From positions 797,797 to 861,796 of the forward strand of contig JADCRB010000060.1 in the NCBI GenBank assembly GCA_021464245.1: a stretch of 64,000 nucleotides of DNA. The letters run 5' to 3'. The translations under genes were made by a program, and so were the position numbers. This document shows positions 22,370-33,704 of this stretch, in pieces (the first letter of the stretch is position 1; every line of letters begins with the position of its first letter). A model generated the notes under the pieces. That model did no database searches, was not told where the DNA came from, and saw nothing but the letters and a program-made list of their open reading frames with translations. Source of the DNA: Carallia brachiata (Eukaryota > Streptophyta > Magnoliopsida > Malpighiales > Rhizophoraceae).

Positions 22370-24260
22370 CAAAAAGCAGCCTACAAAAAAAACTGTCTTT
22401 TGCTAATTTATAATATAAATTATATGAAAAAAATGATCAAATCGGTAGGAATGTTGTGTTGCTAAGCAGCAAAATCCACTGAAGATGTCCGTATCAATGA
22501 GTTGGGTACAACTCCAATACTTAATTTCTCTTAATGGGTTGGAACTCAGCAAGCAAGCCCCACTTTCATGGAAAAAAAAAAGTAAAACATTTCTCTTAAG
22601 TGGAAGGATGATGCATCCCTTCTGGAAAATAAGTACAACTTTACTGTTATCTATATCTCAAGTTTGACATAAAATTCTCACTTGGGAAGAAAAACTGCAC
22701 ATTGTGGAGAACCTTTTGAATTTAGGTATACTTACACTAGTGAAGTGAGTCCTGGGTGGCAATAGTATTTTGGTTTTGTCAAAGACCATATTGCTTTTGT
22801 CCGGTAATGGTTTAATGTAATAGTGGAATATATGCAAGCTGCATAATGGGAGCTGGTGAAGTGTGTCTTTCGAAGACTTCCGTAAAGGCTCTTGGAGGCT
22901 GCTGTGCAAGTGATTAGGATGAAGGTAAATATCAGAGAGCACCGACCATAACCCAGAAGCCAAAATGAAATTAAAGAAAGCAAGGATTCTGATAATCTTG
23001 TCTTGCTTAAAACATGATCATCTTCCACTTTCATAACTGGTTTTATGTGCAAAACTGATTGGAATGGTCCAGGATTTGTGATTGGGACCATTGGATACTC
23101 CTTTCTGATCAACTTGATATCTACTCGCGCTTCTTCTGATTTGATTTGAACTCAAAGCCTCTAAATAACAAATTCCAAGTTCTATCTTGGTTGGTTTCTG
23201 TTTGAGATACGTTTCCTTATATTTGATATTAATTATAAACTTAACCTTGGAATCCAAGTGATGAACTTCTGGCATGGCTTTTGTTCAAATTCTTTATGCA
23301 AAGCTTGAACGTTAAGATGTTGTCGCAGAAAATTCCAGAGTACAAGGTAAATTTGTTTTACTGTCAGTGGAAATTACTGCTCCTTATAGAATGCATTGCT
23401 TTTCCTAAGAAGGAATGGTTGATGGATTACAAATACAGGCCAATAACCTGTTAATTTAGATTAAATTCGTGTTTTAGGGTAAGAGAGGACTATAAGTGTC
23501 GACAGCTATCCCTTTGCATCTCTTTTCCCCTACTAATATCCACTTGTCAGTATAGCTCTAAATGAGTTTTAATTTGAATCATGCATTTTTACATTTCGGG
23601 CCTGAGATAATGTGCAGTAGATATATATATATATATATATATTTGGGTTCTATTAAAGTTCATTGAATTGTAGGCTACACAACAACTTAAGTAACATTTC
23701 CGTTTTTCATAATTCCACATTTTTTTCAGACCTGTAAAATAGATGTCTATATTCCTGAATGTTGGGGTGTCCCTCAGGGACAATTTGCCATAAGTGCAAG
23801 ACTTCATCTTAGTCAAGCACTCTGTTCGTTCATTTTCAAGAGGTATGTAGCTTCCACCACAAAAGAATATTGGCTAAAGAAGAGCAATTCCTCAGACAAT
23901 CAACAAGGAAAAGACAACTTAAACAATTTAAGTCATATAATCCTGCAAGACCGTAGCTCTGATGAATTCATAGTTGGAAATTGTCGTTTGATTGAAGACG
24001 CAACTTATACTATTCTAAATTGCACAGAACTCCAAATGTTATTGCAAGTTTAATTTAATAAGCAAGTATGGATCCCAAATCACTTTACCCTGATAATCCT
24101 ACAGATAAATTAAACCCATTATCAAAAGATTATTTCCGCCAAGATCCCTTTTTCTTCCTGCCGCAAATAGGTAGGCTGTAAGAATTGGGGTTAGAAATGG
24201 GTATAAAGAGAAGTTGACCCTATACTCATTAGGGAACATTGCCTAATGCATTCACTCACA
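22370..24260. other. Peroxidase upstream region and spacer
   Basis: No further gene is recognised. Minus-strand open frames at about 22658-23275 have no domain, no splice logic and random composition. A (TA)n run lies at about 23621-23642. Confidence 0.4.
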
Positions 24261-24264
24261 TCTA

Positions 24265-24440
24265 GAAAAATCCCACCGGTCCTGGTGTCGAAACTTAGGA
24301 TACCTCATGAGGCGAAGCCTAAGGACTTAGATATGCCACTTTGTAGGAGCCAACAGTCGGGCTAGGATTCAAACCTACGATTGTGCGATTGTCACACCGA
24401 ATCCCGCTGCGTTGACCATGTAAGCCCACCCTTGGGGCAT
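24265..24440 (-). mobile_element. tRNA-derived SINE-like sequence (minus)
   Basis: On the minus strand, an A-box-like 'TACATGGTCAACGCAGCGG' is followed about 40 bases later by a good B box 'TAGGTTTGAATCCTAGCCC'. Intact tRNA folding is absent, so it is a tRNA-derived repeat and not a tRNA gene. Confidence 0.45.
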
Positions 24441-24707
24441 ATAAGCAGGCAGTAATAAAAGTTGCTCGAAGCATCTTACTCCCTTGTCCCCAAAGAAATT
24501 CGCTAAACTAAAAATAAAAAACTTGATGGGCAATTAGCAAACAAAGGGAAGAAAGAAAAAATAACGCTGGTCAGGAAAATAGAGGCCATCTCAATTTGCG
24601 AATCATTCATGATTTTAAGATGCATCGCTTGACATCAATAACATATAAGATCCATCAATCAATATTAAAAATCCTGAAGGATAAAAGACAATCTTGGTCA
24701 TAGGTTT

Positions 24708-24988
24708 CTAACAGAAGTCACAAAACAGGTAACTGAGGCAGCTCTCCCAGCAGTCATAACAGCAAGAACAACTGCATCCCAACAAACAAACAAACAAACG
24801 CAAACTATCAATAAGAACTCCAAAAGAAAATAGCAGAAAAAAAACAAAAAGCGGAAACCAAAACACTAGAGAGACAGGGAAAAGAAGATGAATATATGCA
24901 TGTATTGTACGTACCATTCATCGGTAGCTTTGTCCCGTTCGTCTTCTCCTGCCTGCAAGTTCATAGACTGTGCTGGTGGTGGTTCCAT
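24708..24988 (-). CDS. Small cysteine-rich peptide, two exons
   Basis: Exon 1 (24915-24988) begins with ATG and encodes an acidic, Pro/Gln-rich head of 24 residues ending 'ERDKATDE'. Its donor is TG|GTACGT. Exon 2 (24708-24771) follows an acceptor GATGCAG| and, with matching phase 2, encodes 'CCSCCYDCWESCLSYLFCDFC' split across the junction, then TAG. The predicted peptide is 45 residues with eight cysteines in the last 21, plus aromatic residues. Short plant proteins with a polar head and a Cys-rich hydrophobic C-terminus include the CYSTM stress-tolerance family, which is membrane-associated. The resemblance is suggestive and I do not assign a function. A 136-bp intron separates the exons. 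The next gene upstream is the MAPKKK5 3' end. Confidence 0.6.
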
Positions 24989-27156
24989 TCTCTGCGGGTT
25001 TGTTTAACAGAGAGATTGTGAAGTGGGTTTTAATGGGGTTGAGGATATGGGTCAACCCTCTGCTTCTGTCTCTTATTGGTTTTCTGGAGAAGGATGGAAT
25101 GAAGCAGGGAAAATTGTCTTGCTAGGATGGAAAGTGCCAGTAATCACGTGATCTGATTGCAACGAAAAGTAGGCTCAGTTTTTGGACTCAAACTCAATTG
25201 GATTGGCCATAACTGTTGCCCACATGGGGTCTTTTTTCCTTATTTTTTAGGATTTAATTCCTTGACAGTTGCTTAGAGAAGGTCGAGAAATTAAATTTCT
25301 TCACCTCCTTCCACTCTTTATGTTACGTGAAATTTTTTTTATTTTTCTCTAAAATACTCTAATTAATTCAATTCAAATCAGGTGAACTCATTAAATGAGA
25401 TAAAACTCTCTCAGCACTTATTTTTTTTATACACAAGACTCGAATTCAAAATCTTATTTAAGAGACATCAAACTCCTCACCACTTGATGCATTAGTATGT
25501 TACGTGAAATTTAGTTAACGTGCAAAACACCTTCTTGTTGCGTTCTCGAACCAGCAAGTCTCTCTTCTCTACTAAAATCCAACAAACCATGTGCTCATAG
25601 AGAAAAAAAATTCCTTGGTAACTTTTGTTTTTTTCTTACGAATTTCCTTTTCTTTTTATGCTTCAAGCATTTCGTAGTGCTTAAACAAAGGGGGGCATGG
25701 TACACTTCCAAAATTTTTAATCTGAATTTTTTTCTCAAATTATAATAATTTTTTTATTTTTTACGACGATAATTTTATTTTTTATAATAAAAAAATATTT
25801 TTTTTGTTACAAAAAAAATAAACATTCATCGCAAAAAAGTAAAAAATTTGTTATAATTCAATAATAAGATCAAGCAAAAATATTTGAAACTCTACTCTTT
25901 CTATAAACAGAAAGAGGGAAAAAATTATCTATTATTCACCATAATCAGGAATCTTAGTTGACCTCACGTCAAAAAGACTGTTAAAGTCATGTTAATAGGG
26001 GATAATGACTCGAGAAGTGCAGAACCGGTGAAGGTCTGTTCTTTGTACCCAAAATAGATCTCAACCGTCGGACCGCAGCACCAATGGTCAACGATCCTCA
26101 CGTGAAAGCAGTTTGGGCCCAATTCATCGGAAATCTAAAAGAACTCTTGGAATTTGATTCTCAGTCCGTCCTTCCTTCCCTCTTTTTTTTTTTTTTTTTT
26201 TTTCATTTCCCTCACAAGAAAATATTGGTGACTACGTTATAATATCATACTATCATACGTTTCAACTATATGAAATAACGTTCATAATTTTTGTAACAAC
26301 AATTATATTTTGTGCAACAAAAATTTATAATTTATATTTTTTTATTGTACAAAATAATATATGTGATTATAAAAAATTTATGCATTGTTAGAAAATAATA
26401 AAATATATAATTAAAATATATGACAACCGTATATCACTACCTAATGGAACCCTTCCCTCGCATTCTATCACAAACTATCGGGTGGCCAATTCCAACAAAA
26501 AAAGAGTGTTGGCTAGATCTTGATCTTGGGCCACGGCCATTGGTCAATGGCCTATTGTTTCAGAAGAGGCTATTCGAACAAAAAATAGGGATGCATTTTG
26601 GTGGGCATGAACATGCGGAGAGTGGTCGTCGGATGCGATGGTTGGCAAGCTAGAAACAGCCGAGGGACTGAAAAATGAACATTTATTCTTAATAATATGT
26701 ACAAGGAGATGAGAAACAAATATACGTAGATCGAGCCTCTGCAAATTTCTCCAGCTCTTGATTTGTCAAAAATTATACAGAACCTGCTTTTAAAATCCCC
26801 AACCTGGCCTATTTTCCTATAATCCAACAAGCTTTAGAAACTGCAAGGAGCATTGTGGCCAAAAAAAAAAAAAGACCTACGACAACAACCACCACCACCT
26901 ACGACCAGCAGTCATCTACCATTGCCCCGGAAGGTCTACAAAAACAATTCCCTTTTGAATTAATTGGCATGTAAAGCATAGCCAACATGAAAAAGAGAAG
27001 CAGAGATTCTTCAAATTCCCTCTGCTATCTGAACACATGCTTGGGTTTGGCAATGTTTCGAACACATCAACAAAAGCTTCCAAGATAACATGATCACTTA
27101 GGAGATGAAGCAGGAAGAACTGGAGAAGAGAATGAAAACAGTAGGTGCTAGCACAG
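24989..27156. other. Spacer between the Cys-rich gene and MAPKKK5
   Basis: AT-rich with no gene recognised. The first 150 bases are the presumed promoter and leader of the minus-strand Cys-rich gene. The last 150-200 bases are the presumed 3' UTR of MAPKKK5. The plus-strand frame at 26420-26653 lacks any recognisable domain. Confidence 0.4.
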
Positions 27157-30100
27157 TTAAGTTGACAGTTTCATGCTGAGATCGTTGGCCAGTCTCGCTG
27201 GAGAAAAAGAATGATGCATGAAGCTGGAACTGAAAGTCAAAGAAGAACAAGAAATTAAAAATGTAATACTGCATTGAAATTCTAAAATGGAGACAAAAAC
27301 AAAAAACGAAAATTGTGAGGTGGGAAGAAACTAGGGCAAAAAGTTAACAGTTACCTGTCAGAAGCCAACTTTCCTTTTACAGTTCGTGAGATTTGAAACG
27401 TTGGCAAACGATCAAGCTTAACATCAGATGATCTAGGACTGTGGGGCATATCCTGCCAATGAAATATGAAGGACAGTTCATATCAACGCAAGCTATTTTA
27501 GGGATGAAAAGTGCTCAGGGCAGGACATTTGCAAGTCACTGATAACTAACCATCAACCTCATTGGACATGTTGACTGTGTAGAACACTGCATATCACCTT
27601 GTTGTGAGTGTTTCAACCAGCAATGTTCTAGAAGTCTACTAGCTGTTGGCCTCTCAGCAGGATTTCTACGAAAGCAGCAAGACAAAAAATCCTTGCCCTC
27701 AGCTGATAATGTTTCGGGTACAGGTGGAGTATCTCTAAGAACCTTAAACATTGCCGCAGCCTGTAGAGTGAAACAAGATCATTTCCAGTTAAATAAGGGA
27801 GTGATTTTAGAGCCCTGTGACAGAAATCGCAGAAAGCCACCCTACTACACTAGAGTCCGAAAAACAATCTTATGAGCACAAATGCTTCTTCTCCTACCAC
27901 AGTGCTACCCATCCATGAACTTTCAAGCCTCCACCACCTAAGTTGACATGGTACCCACGACTACTTCAATGAAAAAAATGCACATTTCACAAATGGAGGA
28001 ATAAAAATGCCTCGATCCACTGGAAATTAATCATATTCAGCTCAGGTTCATTTGTCTCGGATAATAAAATCCATTTACTTGATTGAACAAGAAAGAATAA
28101 GAGAGGGTAATCCAATAGCCTTACAGCCAGAATCCGAGACAAACTTCCCACACAATGGAACTTCAATGATCAGATCCAGTAGTATTAATATTTTGCATGT
28201 CACATGTAACAAGTTCACAACAATCTCAACATATTTTATAAACAAACTGAACTCATCACTAATCATGCAAAGTTACAGTGGCACTACTATCAGGTTCCCT
28301 TGCCCAGCAAATGTCTAACAAATACAAATAGACATAGAATCAATCAAATAACCATCTGAATGTCAAAAGCTTCCAATAAAGCAAACATGTTCCAAAGATT
28401 TTGCAGACAAACTCAGTTTTTTTTTTTTTTTGGTATTCTGGAGGTCACTTGAAAAGACGAAAAAAATCAACAGGACGCAAGAGCTTGGGATTGGACATTT
28501 TATGTTCTTAGTTAACACATCCCTTTTATATCAAATCCTGATCTTTAAAGGTTCGCATCACTTTTTTATGAACCTGTGCTTGTTAGTCTTAGAAAATTAA
28601 AGTAGCGATGAATTAAGCCAATTGAGCACTTTGAGACGTACCCCTTCATATTCACTCCAAGGAGGTTTCCCATTAAACATTTCAATAATAGTACAGCCCA
28701 AACTCCAAATATCAACAGCAAGGGCAAGGTCAGAGCTGGTATCTTTCTGCATAACTGCTTGCATAAGCTGCAGCATAGAAATTGATGTTAGAACAAAGAA
28801 GCCATAAAAACATCACATATTGATGTTGCAGCAAGATGTTACCTCAGGAGCCATCCAGTATGGACTTCCCTTTAGAGATAGTACAGAAACTTGTCCAGTG
28901 AGCTGAGGAAGAAAAATTACAAGAATAAGCAAAGATTGCCTCAGAAAGTGGACAGAAAACCAAACATGAGGATGACGTGAATTGCCATTTTGCAGCACGT
29001 GGACAGTGAACTAATGTGATTCTACCTAACAAATGCAAAGCTCATTACTGTTGCAAGCTGCAAGTCAATGAAGAACACTTATAGTCCTACCTAAGGGTTA
29101 CAAATTTTTGCCCTGCTATTTTCATGATCATACATACTGAAACAAAATACTGTAAGGGAAATTTTGTTGACAGCAAGATCACACATACATCTATATGTCA
29201 TGGAAAAATATTTATAAGAAAAAGCTTGACCCATTTTTGGGTCACAAGCAAGTGGTGTTACTACAAGGCCTTTGTGTTCCTTTTGTTGTGTTATTTTTTG
29301 TTGTGTGGTCTTTTTTTTTGGGGGGGGGGAAGGAGGGGGTGGTGTTGGTGGGGGGAAGGAGGGGGTGGTGTTGGTGGGGGGAAGAAGTGGAGGAAAGAAT
29401 GGCACTCACATGCTTCGCCATACCAAAGTCAGCAAGCTTCACAACTCCAGATGCATCGACAAGCAGATTTGCTCCTTTTATGTCCCTATAGATTCATAGC
29501 AGAAAAAAAATCAGGGCCAATCACACAAAATCATTCTTCCACCAGCCCTTCCCAAAAGAAGACCAACTTCAGTATATTTCCCCACATAGTTTCAAAAAAT
29601 CAAAAAATGGGGAAAAGGTATAATTTTGACCTGTGTATTGTCTTCGTGCTATGCAAGTAAGCTAACCCAGAGAGAATATGCCGAGTAAAAGAACGAACAA
29701 CACTTTCTGTTATGGCTCCACAATGTTCTTGGACATATTTATTGATTGAACCAGGATGAACATACTCTAGATATATATAGAAACGGTCTTCAACCTACAC
29801 ACAAAGAGTTGTTTATTAAACCATTTTTAAGGTAACTTGTGTGGAACAGAGCATAGAAACCTAAAGACACAACTGGATTATTACTCACAATTTCACTACC
29901 ATAATACTGCACAATGTTTGGATGCTTCAGCTGGCTCAGAACTTTAATTTCCTGCAACAAATGAGAGAACTAAAAATGGAGGTGGGACAAGCATGCATTC
30001 ACAATGGAAAGAAATGTCCCGTGTCTAAGCTATGCATCTCAAAACATAAGCCATGCCTCAGCTTGCCACATGTCAAGAACTAATAAAGATGCATTAGATA

Positions 30101-31861
30101 TACAACATACTTAAAGAATTGTCAAAGCAAAGGCTGCTAAGATTGTGCCACATATGCCCTTGAATGGTTAAAGAGAAATAAGGACGCATGACAATGAACC
30201 TGTTCTAATTGTTTTATAGACTCTGCAGATTTTGGGTCATCTGGAAATATCTCAACCTCCTTCATTGCACATAAAGCCCCAGTTTCCCTGTCATAATAAG
30301 TGATTCCAATTAGAACGTGCCAAAGCAAAAGAATTTAGCTTAAGATGCAGAAAAAAAAATGAGTACCTATTGCTGGCAACGTACACACTTCCAAATGTAC
30401 CACGCCCAATAAGCTTTCCCTTCTGCCACTGGCTTTTCAATGTAGCCTCTGGCTTGGTTATTACTTGAGGAACAGGCGAGGAAGGAGAATGAACAACTGC
30501 TCCCGGAGGAAGAGGTAATGGGTGGACCCCAAGATTACCATTGTTTTCACGCCTTGCAGTTGAGGATTCAGACAATAATTTGGCATGCAAAGGCGATGCA
30601 GGCCCAGTTAGGCTTCTGGGGTTCCAGCGCGGACTTCTGGTTCGCGGACTGTGAAGGGGAGAATTCTCACTACTAAATGCACCAATGTCAATGTACGCCG
30701 GCGGAGGGAGCCCAGCAATATCTAACAACGCCATCTCTGGTGCAGACCAGACCTGACTTCCTTTAGGAATATTGTGACGGAAAAGAAATAAATCAGATAC
30801 AGCAATATTCTTTTGCTGGCCGCGTAAAGGACTCGTGAATGGACTGCTAGGAGCACTCCTCACAGGACCATTGAACCTCCTGTTGTCGCGAGCACTGTCC
30901 ACATTGTTGGACTCAGGAAGCACTAACCTAGATGGCCTTGTCGCGCGATTGTCTGGCATCTTCCTAATGTCCTGGCTAACATTTGCCCTGTGATTAAAAA
31001 TGAAAAAAAAAAAAAAAAAAAAAAACGAAAAGAAGAAGTCAAATACAATTCCTGAAAAACAAATCATGATGGAAGAAAGGAAATTCGAGTTTTTTTCACG
31101 TCGAGGAATCCTTACAGGCAAGCCTCTTTTATGATAAACATATTCTGCTGATACCACAGAAGCAATTCAATCAGAAACACCCAATGCTTTTCTAACAAGC
31201 ATTTCCCAAATTTCTAAGAAAATTATGATTATTTCTTTGAATTACAAGAAAACTAAAACAAGCTTTCTATGTTGCAATGAAAAGAAAAAATTTACCTCGT
31301 GGATGGAGAAATCGAGGGAGAAGAACAGATTCTCTCTCCACCTCCATCGGCTCTGTCCCGATCCCGCTCCATAGGCGGCGAAGGCAACCTCAATTCGCCG
31401 TCCCCGGAATTCGAATTCTCCGGTACCGGCAAGGGGAGTGGAAGTGGAACAGGAACTGATGTCGACAGCCTCGCGGACGACGGCGGATTGGAGAAGGGGG
31501 CACTCACGGATCGCGGCAGCACATCCGTATCCATGGAAAGAACCGGCACCGATTTCGCGCCGCCGCCCACAACGTCCTGGTCAGTCAAATGACGGAGCTT
31601 CCTCTGGCGCGTGAGCTTTGGCGTACCACCAACGCCCCCGCCGCCGCCACCTCCGGCTGCGCCACAACCGACAAGCGAAGCCAAAGCAGCGCCGCCGCCG
31701 AGAAGATTGCTCCGACTACGGCCGCTGTGTCTTTTCCTAGGGGAGACAGTTTCGTCAACAGAAGCGGCGGCGGCTGAGGAGGAGGAGGAGGAGAGTATTG
31801 GTTTGGGGGAGGAGGAGGAGGGGGAGGATGACGAGAAGGAGATGCTTTCAATCCAACGCAT
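27157..31861 (-). CDS. MAPKKK5: MAPKKK5-type MEKK-family MAP kinase kinase kinase
   Basis: Complete 11-exon gene, 2145 bp, 714 residues; Arabidopsis MAPKKK5 is about 716. Exons (minus): 31296-31861, 30367-30987, 30200-30287, 29889-29951, 29631-29794, 29410-29485, 28843-28902, 28642-28767, 27551-27760, 27355-27452, 27157-27229. All phases match. The start chosen is the 'MRW' methionine, as in relatives; an in-frame ATG lies 27 bases upstream. Residues 1-370 are a Ser/Pro-rich regulatory region with '[15 protein letters not shown]', '[20 protein letters not shown]' and '[10 protein letters not shown]'. The kinase domain (about 373-634) has glycine loop '[11 protein letters not shown]', Lys in 'CAMKEVE', catalytic '[10 protein letters not shown]', 'DFGMAKH', 'GSPYWMAPE' and the C-lobe '[20 protein letters not shown]'. 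Family members relay chitin and flagellin receptor signals to MKK4/5 and MPK3/6 in the cytosol. All catalytic residues are intact. Confidence 0.96.
29316..29386 (+). repeat. G-rich 26-bp tandem repeat in a MAPKKK5 intron
   Basis: Two copies of 'gggggaaggagggggtggtgttggtg', preceded by a G run and followed by a partial copy. The plus strand holds many runs of three or more G, so it could form G-quadruplexes; the transcript strand is C-rich. It lies in intron 6, only about 25 bases from the exon 6 donor at 29410. Confidence 0.75.
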
Positions 31862-33410
31862 GGCGGCGGCGAGGATAAACAGAAACAATAATCATATTTC
31901 TCTGCACGCGCGTAAAAAGAAAAAAAAAAAAAAAGCCGAAAAAAAGGAAAACTGCGCTTGTCGGCTTTCTGTTAATGGAATTGCCGTTTGTTTCTGTTAC
32001 AATAAAAACAATAAGAAACAAATCGGAGCGGATGAAACAGAAAATGTTGATCCATCGGAGAAGAAGAGGCAGAAGAAGAAGAGTATGCACGCGGCGCAGA
32101 GGACGGAGTCTTGAAAACCCGGTGGTGGTGGTGGTGGTTGGAGGAAGTGTTAAGCTTCCACTTCAACGCGGTTACAACGGACTCCCAATAACAAACATAG
32201 ACACGGAAACTTTAGCCAAAATAACGAATACCGTTGAGGTAAACTCGTATTTACTGTATGAGATTTGTTACAGGTAATTACTTTTTACTTTCTCTTTTAT
32301 AGATATTAATTATAAATTAACACATAAATACTTTTTAATGATATTTTTGTAATTTTTTTTGATATTCAATGTTTTGACAACCAATCAACACCTAACACGT
32401 AAACAGTAACTGTAAAAAAGAAGATAAAAGTAACTGTTTTTAACATTTTTCTTTACTATATTCATTTCTCGTATCTCGTTTCTTATGTGATATATTTAAA
32501 TATAGTGCTACAAATGAAAATTATTTAAGTTTTAATTTATAAAGTTAATGATCGGCATATTTGTGATAAAATATACTCCCAAAAAAAATTTTTTAATTAA
32601 AAAAAATTGATGAGTTTATAACTATCGGCCTACAAAGTTAAATAAGTTTGGTTGTTGTCATGTCCAAATTTATGATTTTGAGTTTTTGTTCGGACTTTCA
32701 ATGTCCAAAATTATTTTTAGTTTTCAACGCGTTGTCACGGATAAAGATTGAGACCATAAATTTACATTGCGGTCTAAGCCCTTATTGTTGTTGTAACATG
32801 CAACCAAGTTAAGCCCTCCTCGTCTTTCTATCATAAATCTTAAAAAGAAAAAGGGAAAGGAAGATTGCATTTGTTTTTGGGAAATGTTAGGCATTACATC
32901 ACATTTATACACTCGTACACATAAATATAATAATTATTTTTTATATTGTATCAGTAAAAAAAAAATTTAAAGAAAAAAATTTTTATAAAAAATCATATAT
33001 AATATATACACTTTATATTTTAAAATAACATCTAACTAGAATTAAATTTTAATTTTTTTCAAAAAAATAAAAAAAATAACTTTTTAAGTCCCCAAAGTGT
33101 TGGTCAATGCACTTAGCAGCACCCTTTGTTTTTCGTATTTTGGATTTTGTTGTAACTTTCTTTTGTGAGTTTTGTCATCTTTTGTGGATTTTTTTGTTTT
33201 TTTTTTTTGTGTTATCTTTTGTGCGTTTGTTGGAACTTTCTTTGTGGGTTTTGTTATCTTTTGTGGATGGATAGAGATTGTTTTAAAGTCGGTATGCATG
33301 GTGTTTTTGGTGTATCTCTAAAATGGGATAAAGGTTGTTTTTGGTGTAAAGATTGTTTAAACTTAAAGCTTTCATTAATAGTAATATATACCAGTTTCAT
33401 ATCTCGGATC
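31862..33410. promoter_or_regulatory. MAPKKK5 upstream region and spacer
   Basis: The first few hundred bases contain the presumed leader and promoter of the minus-strand kinase gene. They include purine-rich segments and a (GGT)n stretch near 32125. Beyond about 32280 the DNA is AT-rich with no gene. No definite TATA box is assigned. Confidence 0.35.
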
Positions 33411-33418
33411 CATCATTA

Positions 33419-33704
33419 GGATAAAGGAAATTAGTCTTGAATGTTTTTAAATTTTTACAATTAAGTCTTGAATTTCTTTGTTTTCTTATTTTAATCTTAA
33501 ACCTTTAAGATCTTTTGCGATCATGTCCTTCCATTAATGAAGTTGGGTCAAAACATTATCGTACATTGACCTAAAGGAACGAAATAATCTCAATTGTTGA
33601 TAAAAGGACTTGATTTAAATTTAGGATTGAAATGAAAAAAATGAATGATCAAGACTCAATTGTAAATATTTATAAGTATTTATAACTAATTTTTCATTTA
33701 TCCC
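33419..33704. mobile_element. Foldback MITE (MULE-like long TIRs)
   Basis: The left arm starts GGATAAAGGAAATTAGTC and continues with 'TTTACAATTAAGTCTTGA'. The reverse complement of the right arm starts GGGATAAATGAAAAATTAGT and continues with 'TTTACAATTGAGTCTTGA'. Arms of about 90-100 bp are therefore inverted copies. A clear target duplication was not found. It is non-coding. Confidence 0.6.

Noticed and set aside
22658..23275. Minus-strand frames upstream of the peroxidase
   Set aside because: Overlapping short frames with no domains, no coding bias and no splice logic.
24265..24440. Possible tRNA gene on the minus strand
   Set aside because: B box and A box are present, but cloverleaf arms do not pair and the spacing is off. 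A tRNA-derived SINE fits better.
29124..29660. Plus-strand 178-codon frame
   Set aside because: It is antisense to MAPKKK5 exons 5-6 and crosses the G-rich repeat.
31611..32114. Plus-strand 167-codon frame
   Set aside because: It is antisense to MAPKKK5 exon 1, whose Ser/Pro/Ala-rich code leaves the opposite strand open.
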